DNA of 64,000 nt from Serinus canaria (Eukaryota > Chordata > Aves > Passeriformes > Fringillidae): assembly GCF_022539315.1 (NCBI RefSeq), contig NC_066323.1, forward strand, positions 9,165,219 to 9,229,218, written 5' to 3'. The position numbers and the translations under genes were made by a program. The notes under the pieces are model-generated. The model was not told the origin of the DNA. It worked only from the letters and a program-made list of their open reading frames with translations, and ran no database searches. Below are positions 48,101-60,100 of this stretch, piece after piece (positions within the stretch are counted from its first letter, which is position 1; each line of letters opens with the position of its first letter).

Positions 48101-51100
48101 GCACTGCTGTCAGAGGTAAAACTCAGGGCACATGCAGCAAAGGTAAAGCTGAAAGAGCTGCATTTCCTCAGCACAGGAGTGCTGAAGCAAGGAGCCTCCA
48201 GGTCAAAACCTCCTTTCGCCACCAAGAACATTCCCTTCCAATGCCTCACCTGTACTCCCTGAAGGAAACCACACCTCTTCTCTGCATGTGCAACTGGGTG
48301 GAACAATGAATGAGCAACACAGAAGGCTCAGCATGCTCTTTCCAGCTGTTACTGGTTTACTGGGTTATTTAAATTATCTTAATTTCATTTGCTCTATCTG
48401 TAATGAGTAGCTAATGATGTACACACATTTCCAGTGTCTTGGGAAGGTACTGACTTACTATGTTTTTCTCAAATGCTTCAAGGTAATAGTTACAGCTAAA
48501 GAACACAGCTAATGTTGCATTGTGATCAAATGATCCTCACTAAACTTGTTATGATGCCGTGCTCCCGCCATTTTCACTGATGATGGACACAGAGTTGTAT
48601 TAGAATCCAGCTTTTCCTATCCACACACCTGAGAAAAATTTGTTCATTACTGAAGAATGCATCTTTCTTCCCCCTCCACCCCAAAAAACTCCACAGCTGA
48701 CACACTACACGTGTTTACCAATGTGTGAGCACCCAAGATCAATTTTTCCTCTCTGAGTTTGTGTTGCCTGGCTCAAAGCAAGTGTCCATCATTTTCCTCC
48801 ATCCTCAAGTCAAATCCAACCTCTCTTCTGAACCCCCCAGAGATGAAGTACTTTTTTTATAAACTTCTGCAGGCCACAGATTGGCCACGTGGCTCTTGAG
48901 TACCAGTCTCCAGCAGAAAGGCCACTGCCATAAGCAGCACCCTGTGCTTGGCTCCCTGCTTACCAAGCTGCCCTGAGCCATCTCCTGAGCTGCCTGACAT
49001 CTGCTCTACATTCAGCTGCAGTGTAGACACACCCAGGGATCCGACTTCAAGTTACACAGTGGGATGACCAAGTGTCTAAAGAAAAGGAAAACTCTGATGA
49101 CATCTAGAGAAGGTCTAATCTGAGACTCATAAGCTTCTGCAAAAACTTCTGAGAATTTGGGTCACTTTTCTCCACCCAGAGACAGGAAAAAGCATGTCTT
49201 TTAACTGCTCACATGACAGCCTGGAAATAGGAGCAGTGTTCAGCAGGATATAATTACATGGTTGTACATCCTGCAGATGACAAGCACAATGTCATACACT
49301 CCTGGCACATTTGTAGCCTACCACTTCATTCCTGAAGAGTTTCTACAATGCTCCCTCCTTTCCCACCCAAGGAATGACAAACAGAACCATGACATTTTCC
49401 ACTTACTCTGTCTACTCCTTGTAGATCCTGAGGAGCTTGGATGGCTTGATTGTTGGGGTCCAGACTGAGAGAACTGGGGGGCAATGCCTGGGACCTTTCC
49501 CTTTCTAGGGCTGCTGCTCTGCCCGTCAGGAGTGCGTGGGATCTTGGGTTTGCTGGTGAAGGCCAGGGCAAAGTCACTGGAGGAGGAGAGGGAAAGGGTC
49601 AGCAATGCAGGGAGAAACACAGCTGCAACCAAGTGAAACCTGCAGTAATTGCTGTGACAGCCTGGCAGGTGCTCAAACCTCAGAGAGGCTGCAAATGGAA
49701 AGGAACATGGCACCACAGGCACTGCCTGGGCTGTGTGCTCACAGCCTCCAGCCTGGCTCCTGCCCTGTCCATCCTACTCAAACCTCACTCTTGGCACAAC
49801 AGGACTGACCAGGGCAGTTAAATTCCCTGCAAACCAGGAACTGAGCTTTAGCTTGTTGTCTGCTGTGTTTATCACATCCAGTAACTCGTTCTAGGGTGCA
49901 AAAAATACACAGATTTGCTACAGCACAGGAACACATCCTTTTTGGGCACAGACACCACAGTTTCTTCCAGGTACAGGCAATCTTGGCTGACATAGGCAGC
50001 CTCCCTGGCTCCTGTCTCAGATAAGATTTGTATATCGCCCTGAAGGCTTTGTCAAGAGAGCAAAAAGCTGTGATGGCATCTCTAAAATAAATTCCCTAAA
50101 CACACAGGTTCCTTGCTCACACTGAGAACATAAAGCAGGTGCTGCTATTTCACAGTCTGCAAAAATACCATTCAGTCAATAACTGTGTGAGGATACACTG
50201 TCCTTCCTTGCCCCCAGCATAAGTAAAGCTTTTCCCAGTTAAAAAAATGGAGGCTACCAGGAAATAGCGAGTCTCTAAAATAATTCTGAATCTAAATTAA
50301 TGTTTGCACTAGTGCGTCGATTTTCTCTTAAAAGGAGAAAAGGTTAAACTAAAGTAACAGCTACATGAAAACTTCATCATATTTGAAAAGGGCAATAAAA
50401 GAGCCAAAGGCAGGACATCGAAAGGTGCCGTCTAAAAATCGGCGATTCAAAATAGAATGTCCCCGTGTAATTAGCTCCATCAAAAGAACTCTTTGTAACC
50501 ATCAGAAGGGGTGATTAGGGGGATTTTCAAGATATTTAATCTCCCCTCCTCCCCTGGGAATGCTGCTGAGTCAGTACTGATTAGCCCTTCCATAGCGCTG
50601 CTTCACCTTGCAGGGAGATTTGAGCAAGTGTTCCCTTTGTATTTTAAATAGCATTATTGTCTGTATTTTGCATATGTATAAGCTAACTGTTAACGGCAGA
50701 GACGTGCTAACTGCTCTGCTAAGAACCATCTCTGCAGCCCTCTACCTATGACTATTACAAGTGTTAATGTTTGTCTCAGTTTCAAAGGAGGAAGTGGCAG
50801 ATGGCAGCAGAAACAGATTGGTAAAACAACACCAAAAAATAAGATTGGCTAGATAAAACCTCAAGGAGTAGACTACGGAGTTATTTAAACATCTGTATCT
50901 CCACATAGCCGTGTCATTTTTATTGCTTATTTTGTCATTTAACTCAGTCTGACCTACATCAGTTGGAACAATCATTTTTTCCTGTGGAAATAAACAGCTG
51001 TAGCAGAAATGTCACTACTTAAGTCTCATTTTTCTCTCCAACTGATTTTGCATCCTTTCACTCAGCTCTGTGCAGTTAAGTTCCCAAATTACACTGCTAA

Positions 51101-54100
51101 GGTAGAGGGGAAAGAGAAGTGACCGCTTCCACAGCCCAACTCAGCCCTCCTTTTCTCACACATACCTCTTCTAGGAAGGTCTTGGTATTTGCCAAACAGG
51201 TATTTGCCTCCAGGAAGGAGGCAATTCTTACAGTGGACAAAACTATGAGCAAAGAAGTGATTTATTAGTCCTGTTTGTTTTGCAAACAAATTATAGTCTG
51301 CATCCAGGAGTGAAAGAATGAAAAGGCAGGTCTAGGTATTGCAACACCAACATATTAACAAAAGACCCTTGACACAGAAAACCCTGTGCTCTCTTCGACT
51401 GAGAATGGCTGCATTCCTGTACCTGTAACTCAAGGCTGTGTTTGGAAATCCAAATAACTGCATGCATGCTGAGGAAACACAGGGTGAAAAGATATGATCT
51501 TCCTCTGCAGGATACTGCACCTGTGCCTTCACTACTATAAATCCCATCCTGAGATTTAGACATATGTTTGTGAACAAATATTAAAAATGGCTGGGAACAC
51601 ACCTTTTTAATAATAGGTTACATAGAGAAGCAAAGCATCTCACTAAGGTAAGGGACAAGATGCTGCCAATTTTACTTGCTTCCTGGAAGCAAAGCCTGAA
51701 AAATAATATCCCTATCTCCACCACAAAGCAAACAATTCGGCCATAAATTTATATGATCTATTTGTATTTCTATTATGTGCTTAGCTACTGTTACAACAGA
51801 CAAGAGAAATAAAACCAGTAATGCTGGCCCAGCGGTATGACTACTAATCACTTCAGCTGAAACCAATGGCAGTTTGTGGACAATGTATAATTTCTCAGAT
51901 GTCATCATGGAAACAGTACAACTGATTAAAAAACCCAACCAAACAACCAAAGCCACACCAGCCCCCCCAAAAAACAAAAAAACCCCCACACACTGGCATC
52001 TGTAGGCAGGAAGGAAACAAAATTCTGGACACAGAATCTTTCTCAAGTGCTAGAGCTCTAATTGACACAAATAACCAAGCACTTCAGAAAAATCAGGTGC
52101 ATAAAGAGCTTGTAAAAGCTTTCCTTTAACACATCTCCACCCATTCTGTGTTTTAGTTCTGGAACATATTTGCTTTTAAAATTTGTCTACACTGTTTAAA
52201 ACTTGGCTCAATCTAATTAGCTATAGGAAAAAGCTGTTAATGTCTGAAGGACAAATGCAGGCTCTGAAAACTTTGGTAGACTTTAGTCCAGGTGCTAATT
52301 AATTCCTTGTTCTCATCCAAGATATAATATCACAGTTGTACACGTGACAAAGGCTTCACAGAGGGCTTAAGGTGAACAGAATAAGCAGGATAAGGAGAGC
52401 AAGACCTTTCATTTCACAGGAATAATTTCAAGAAAGAGTTGAAACCTATTGCTGGGTGATCTCATAACTTTGCCTCCTTTGCTATACCCATCTAGTGGAT
52501 AAATGAAGGACTTTGGTTAGCAGTGCTAGCAACACAGCATGTTTAAGCACTCTTAACCCACTTAAATGCTTCATTTTTCTTCCTTCTGCATGTTAATTCC
52601 TGTCCTGTTCCCACAGTCCTATTTCTTTACTAATAAATGATTTTCATGGACTAGTGTTGAGTCATCTAAGGAAGCAATCAGGAAGTTTTATTTTCAGAAG
52701 GCTGCATTGAGCATACATGTGAAGTTCATTAATAATGTCTTGCTTGAGACTTCTCTCATTCTGAACCAGATGCTTAGAAATTGAACAGCTGCCTCTGGCA
52801 CAGCAAAGGGTATTTTGTTTGGCAAGCACCACCACAGCTGTCTCAGGCCAAAGTACATCACACATCAAGTAACTTCACAGATTGTCTTTACAGGGGCATG
52901 GAATTAGCTGGTAAATCCTGTCAGACTCCTCTCACATTTTGAGGTATTCTCTGGATAGAACATACCTGTGTGATGGACCATTTACTTTGTCCTCAGTGAA
53001 GTCAGCAGATTGAGAAGATAAGGTATCACCAGCTGGGATGTGTTGGTCCATTCTATGGCCTGATGCAAATACTTCAGATGACTTCATTTCTACTGCTGCT
53101 TAAAAAAGAAACACAGTTCAGTGAGGAGTTGTCTCCTTACAGTTTTATTAGAAATACAATCAAGTCACAGCTCCAGCTGTATGAAGGAAAACTCGAGGTT
53201 TTGTCAGGCTACTGAGTTTGTGTGGCAGAGTGTATTAGGGCTCATCACCTGAGCAAAACAGCTGTAAGTGTGGTACTTTAAGCCCTTTGCAGTTGGAAAA
53301 TAAAATTTGCTACACTGTGCACTTACAATGGGATAGGAGCATGCAGACCTGCAGTTAACACACATCAGCTACATCCAATATCTCATTAAAGCCACAGGAA
53401 CACAAGCCCTTGCAGCTGTCCGTACATATCCACAGCAACAGGGCTACTGCAGACAAAAAGAAACGTTCTACACTTCTGTCGGACTCAATTTCTGCCTTAC
53501 ACTAATGGGGAAGTGATGGACACTCAGTTTGCTTAGAACCACAAGGCTGCCAAGATGTGCAAGTTCAATGACAGTTTAGGGAAAATCCCTAGCTCCATTC
53601 CTGCCATGCTCAGGACAGGCTGCTGTCCTGGTTTGCTCTCTCATGCTGATAAGAATGCAGATCAGGTCACTCTCAGACAGGCATTCTGCTGCCCAGCACA
53701 TGTTCTGTCTGGCATTCAGCATAGTAAGTGTAGGAAGGTAACCAGGGCTCATCTTTGGTCCACAAGTTTTCTGCCCAGACAAAAAATAAAAGAGTGCAAG
53801 AATTATTGATTCTTAACCAAAAGATAAAGGGCGAGAGGATGGACCCTGACAAAATCAGACCAATTCAAGAACAAAATATTTCCAGGAGGACATTAAAGAA
53901 CTATGCTCATTTTTGGAAAACAAAAGAGGATCAAGGTTCCTTGAGGCTAAACTTAGCCTCCTTCAGATAGCCCCTTGAGAAGGCTAATTGTTCACATGAA
54001 GCTTTTGTTCTGCTTTTTTCACTCTTTGTCTCTTGTGACTTGGCTGCATGAAACTGAGTCCCAAGGTACTCATGTGATGCTGGGAAACAAATATTCTGAA

Positions 54101-57100
54101 ATAAGCAGGCTCCTGGTACTGCAGAATGATCATCAGACCAAGATCAGAAGTCAATAATCAGAATACTTATTGCACAGCAGAGATGCTTGGCAGAGCATCA
54201 TGAAAGCCTCTAGAAGCAGTACCATTATTTTTACACATTTCTGTGCCCTGCTGTATCTTAGAAGGAAACAGAGAGAAAGGGTTTATTTTCCATTGTCTTA
54301 AATTAAAGCCTTTTCAATTTATATATTACAATTCCCATTGCCTTATGAAAAAGCGGAGATGTTCAAAGACCCAGCTCAATTATCATCCTGCAGAATAAAG
54401 TCCTGTCACTGACATAACAACCAGGGAGTCCAGTAGTGCAGTCTCTTTTCTCTTCTCTTCTTTTCCACCTAATTTCTAAATCCCAAAAGATAAGAAAGAT
54501 AAGCACATATGTCACTGCTACTTGGAAAAACCCAAAACAAACCTTGGGCCATCTTTCAAGTAGCTCAATGTTATTTTATAGCCTGGATTAATGCTAGGAA
54601 AAATTTCCTCTGTCACAGACAAAAATTATTTGTGTTTTTACGTGTATAATGCATATAAACTAGCAATATGTTGTATGTTTTGACCGCAAAGATTTTTCTA
54701 CAGGAAAGGAATATAATCTAGTAGTCTTATTAGTAGCCACCTGCATATAATTTTGAATGAAAGCAGCTAACAGAATGTTTTAAATAGAGACTACAACAAA
54801 GTTCTGTCAAAACGAAACATTGAAGCTGGCAGAAATATCCTCAGCATGAATACTTTAAATCAATATTCATCAAAAACTAACAACATTTACTTTGCTGACT
54901 GACTCATGCTGTTTAAACCTCTTCACAAACCTCTACAAAACAAACTATCAGAAGCATCAGCAGCACAGCAAAAGTGACAGAAGTGAGTGTATGCATCTCA
55001 CTGGAAAGATACAGAAATCTGTTCACTTGGGCTCTGGATGGCTGCAAAATGCCTTAGGAATTGCATCCAGTTACACTTTAAAACACTAAATAGGAATACC
55101 CTTGATAATTACTTGGCTTAATTTCCCTTACAAAGTACAGGTATGTTCTTTTTTTCCTTCTCTGCAGGAAAAGTGCCAAGTCAGTAGGCTTTTACTTGGT
55201 TTACAACCTTTGCTGGTGTGAATTGCTGCCCTTGGTCAGCCAAACCCCCTGAGCTGTACTCAAGGTGTTACTGTGCACAGTGAGGCTGAGAACAGCAGCT
55301 CCATTGCTGCACAACAGCAAGAACCCAAGTGCCCATGGTGGACAGGAGCTTCTCCTGCTCCTGTCCTCCTCTCCTTCAGCATGTTACATTTATCAGCTCT
55401 AGGCATTATGCAAGTGAATTCCTGTCTGCAAGACCTCAGTTACTTTTCTCAGAATCCCTTTCATTTCCTTTAGGAAATTTAAAAAAATAAAAGAGAAAGT
55501 AAAAAGTATGCTATTCCTTTACTGCTTCAAAGCATATTTTTCTGAAAAGAAAAGGCACATTTTGCCTGAACTTATTAATAATTCTGCCCCGGATATGCTG
55601 CAAGATCTTTTATCTACAACTGCTGAACAAATTGCCTTAAATCTGTAATTGCAAATGTTAATGAATCCCTGCAGGAAGGTTGAAGTTCCAACATCCAAAA
55701 TTGCAGGATCTCGTGGATATCAGAAGCTCAGCAATCTTGAGTATCGAGAAGGCTATAACCTTTTAAATTCCATCACATGTTTCTGAGCTCTCAGGCCCAG
55801 CTGAGTTTGCATTCATTTCAGCTGAAGCTGCAAGGGCAGAATCTTTAGCAGCATCACCCACAATGCAGCCACACAGCACCAGGCTGCCCATCCTCCACAG
55901 CCCTGGATGGTCTGAATGAAGTTGCAAATCTCAGCAGATAACTGCAGCTGCCTTCAGTTCTAACACTGAGATCCAACCAGCAGAGCCCGCAGGTGCCAGC
56001 AGACAGTGATTCATTTAGATCCAAACAAGGGATATTTGATCAAGCACGGGGCTTTGCCTGTTGGGAAGTGCACTGTCTCTGGCTGCAGCTCCTTCCCTGG
56101 GCAGGGGACACTGCAGAGTATCCTTCACACAGCGGAAGCCCTGGGTTTGATCCTTGGCACTCCCACAGGAAGCGAGCTGGAGCAAGGCAAGTGAGACCAT
56201 TGGTGTCTGCGGGCCACACTGGTTACCTGCTGTGGCCGTGCATTCAGCTGGAGCTGAAGCCTGCTGCCCCAAGGCCCTGCAGACCGACCCTGGCTCTATA
56301 AACAGAGGGCCATTTCCACACTGCACTAAAAGAATCCCCAATCTACAACACACAGTCCAGGCCCCCTACACCTGCCTGCCCCAGTCAAGGAAGAGTCAGC
56401 AACAAAGAACAGCACCCACAGGGCATCCTTACATGAGGGGGAAATGCAGAAGTCAGAAATGCTGGACTGTCTCCCACCACAAGTGGAAGAAGCACCACTC
56501 GCTGGAGACTGCAGCTTCTCATCCCTGTCGTGACAGGAAATGGAACTGTTTTCTGGCCTGGAGGAGAAAGGAGAATGCAAGGTGAATGCTTGCAGTATAA
56601 TAAAGTTTAATCAGAGTAAATTCTAATTTCTTCTAATTGCCTGTAGTGACATAGTACACATTGAAATTATTTTAAATTTCATATTGCAAACCAGTATTAA
56701 GGATGTAATTTAACTGCTTGACTGCAGCTCCCCCAAACCAGCTGACATCAAACATATTTGAAATTAACATTTTTTCCTACTGCAATAAAAGAGCCGAGGA
56801 AAAGAAACCATAACTCCCTGCAGTCTGAAGGCCCAAAATACCACCATGACAGTTAAAGAAAAAGACTGTAGAAATGGGCCTGAGAGATCTTCAATACTTA
56901 GTTTTTCAAGGATTTAAGATTTGCTTCTGAATACTCCAAGGATTTCACTTTAAAAAGCAATATGCAACACTGACTTAAAACAAGGTAGGCAACAAATAGA
57001 ACTCGATTTCACAAGTGAAGTGCATCAGTGAGAAACTGAAGCAGCTGAAGGACAGAACAGGGACACAATTGCTTATAGTAAACAATAAAACACAGCACAA

Positions 57101-60100
57101 GTGAGAGGGTGTGAAAAGTGTGTGAAAAGAAGAAAGAAGTTGGCAGACATGGAAAATTTCCCTGTCCAATATCAGGTTAAGTTAACTAAACCACATTTCT
57201 AGTAAAAAGGATGCAGTCCAAGGAGGCAGTTAATGATTTCACAGCTAAATCAGTTTCTAAGGAAATAGCTAGCAGAATATTAAGTAGTTCAGGCCCCCTT
57301 GAGTGATCTCAGCCAGCGAGTCTTTAAAGGAGGGAAAAATGAAAAAAAGAAAAAGAAGGCAGCTTTCCAGTATTTCCTGACTCCCTCAGCTCCATACAGC
57401 AAGAGCTTGTCCATACAGGGATCCCATGACAATTCATCTGAAGTAACTAGAGCCTTGTCTGAACTGGGAAGTCATAGAAAAATTAGCATGAAATGGCTGC
57501 TTCATGTGCAGTGGCTATTCTGCATTAATTTTCTGTGTGAATACTGCTATTCAGCACTGAAGATCCTCACCCCCCTCCCTTTTGGAGGTATGAACCAACA
57601 ACTCAAAGAGACATGTTATAGTATCTCCTCAACTGCTTCCTCTTTCATGATGGCTTTAAATGGAATATACTACATTGAGTCTCACATGAAGAACTTCAAA
57701 CAAATTATATTCACTTCAATTTTGAATGGCAGTATTTACAAAACTTTTAAATGTAGTTTAACCACTCTGCAGAATACGAGACTTCAGATAATTCAGATGA
57801 ACTGTCCTGGATTGTATCTGGTAGACAAGCTGTATCCAGGGCAAAAGTGTCTAATATTTTTCATGAGATTTCACATGATACAAGCCACTTAAATTATTTA
57901 AACTACAAAATACATCCAGTTCAGATATTGCTTTCAAATTAAGGCAGCTAAGATTTTATTGTCTTCCTCCTGCAATAATTTCCAAGTGAGTATTTCCTTA
58001 TTTTAGTAAATGAATTTGTACTAAAATTAGAATAGCATAAAAGCCATCAAAGCTTGTCCATTTCTGCAGCAAAACATAGTTTCAGAATGTCTTCATCTAC
58101 TCACTGCAGTTTCCTGCACACAAATTAGTTAGGTACAAAGGACAAACTTCTCATTCAGGGTGGTATTGCTTGTTTCCTGCTTAAAACATGGGAGCATCAA
58201 GCACTCATAGTATTTCTACCATTTGGGCAGAGCAGGAGGGAAATTAATTTGCACATATTTTCACAGTGTTAGATTTCTGCTGTTTATATTTCTCCTCTGT
58301 AGTTTGCACAGCGAGGCAATCTGTCAAGGCTGCTTCACACCATCAAACTAACACTTCTCTTAGACCAAGAGCTACCAGAACCAGCATGATGGAAATGTGG
58401 CTTTAATTTGTATCCAGCAGTGACCTGCAGCCGTCTTGCAGAGGCACAAGCTGCACAACTGAGAGGATTCAAGTTGCGCCAAATACAAGACTTGTGTCAC
58501 TTTGAGACCCTGGGACACTTAAGTAAACACCCTGCCTGGGTAGATGGTGCTAAAGAGAGGCAGCAATCACTTCCAGAGATTATTTCTGATGCAAAAATTG
58601 CAGTGCAGTACATGACACAGGGAAATAAAAGCCACTCCCATGGGTTTGACACAATTGTTTTGACTTCCTGAGAGAGAAGTCACTTTGTTTTCACAAGCTT
58701 GGTTTTCCCTCCATTTATAAAGCAAGACTGTCATGCTTAGACACTCCAGTGATAATGATGATTTATTCCTGAAAATATACTTTCCAAATAGGCTGTAAGG
58801 CTGCCTGTGAGGGACTGAAATGGTTCAGGCCTTAAACATTGTCAGGAAGGAGTTTTGCCCTATAGCAAAAGCAGTCTAAAGAAGCTACGACTTCAGAAGC
58901 CCTCCCCCCTTGAAGATGCCTGTGGAACTTTGAACTGTGAGTTAAGCAGCCTAGATAAGACAAAGATATGTTCAATCATCTCAGGTCTAGGGAGAAGCAA
59001 ACAAGGCTGAGAGCAAGGAATGCATCCACAAGAAAGCCAAGTGCAGCAAAGAATCATCCCTGGCTGGGTTTGGGGTGAGGAAGATCCCAGCCCACAGAGG
59101 CCAGGTTCACACAGACTCCCCCTGAAACCAGGGGGGAGGCGGTTTTGGGTGTAGCCTCTGGTCAGAGGCACTGAACATCCATCCTCCCTTACACAAACTG
59201 GCCCAGCAGTGTAACCCCCAACCCCACAGGCCACAACCACGGGACACTGATGTGGGAGGCATCTGAGGGGGTGTCATAATCCATCAAAGACCCCCAAAGC
59301 ATTCCTCAGGCTCATTCCTAAGGCCTTGCACCACAGGACTGCACGTGAGGCAAAGTGATGCAACCGCCACGGAGCCTGCTGCAAGAGACTGAGTCAAACT
59401 GCCCCCCCAGGGGAGCTACCTGGGCATTGCCACCTGGCTGAGCATGTCCTCATCCACTGCATTCTGTGCTTTTTGGGGCACCCTCAGCACCAAGAAGACC
59501 AGAGCTGGAGAGGATCAACAGAACATCCTTGGGATCCATGGAGTGGTGAAACTTTCTTTAATCTGTCTCTGTCACTCCCTTTCTGTACCCCCACCTCTTT
59601 TCTGTTTCCTTCTCTTCCTTCTTCTCCCTCTCTCTCTCGTATTTATTATCAAATAAAGTGCACAATATTGACTTTGGCATATGATCTCATTAGCACATTA
59701 ATCTGGGCAGAGGAATTTCTAGTAACTTTAAAAACTGGACTGTAACACTGCTCTAAGAGCCAATTCCACAGAATCAGTCCAGGCCTCCAGGCCCACCCTG
59801 GGTAAAATACTGTGCAGGGCAAGTGGGACCTTGAACTCTGACACTAACCCCACAGTAAAGTGGCAATGGATATTGAGGCATAGACAACCAGTACATGTAT
59901 ATCTAGGCATAGAATAACCAGTCTAGATTTTTAAGGCCTGAAGTTTTTTAGAGGACTGTATGAAAATTATTAGATAATATATAATTAATTGCTGCTTTCT
60001 TCTGACACACAAACACATGCATTTAATATATATGGGGAGAGGTCTTGCAAAAAATGTGGATGTTGTGATGGTGCAAAAAGTTGGCCACTGTAAGAAAGGA

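Noticed and set aside
48250..48300. 44-nt exon-like segment on the minus strand between ARMC9 exon E and the terminal exon
   Set aside because: It keeps the frame but ends in phase 0, after which the 45.1-kb exon would begin with a stop. It also has no human counterpart.
56135..56170. tRNA B-box-like GGGTTTGATCC, suggesting a tRNA gene or SINE
   Set aside because: No matching A box, acceptor stem or anticodon arm at the right distance. More likely an old CR1-type or chance sequence.
57299..57892. 197-codon plus-strand frame in an ARMC9 intron
   Set aside because: Antisense to ARMC9, AT-rich, no domain and no retroviral or LINE protein signature that I can recognise.
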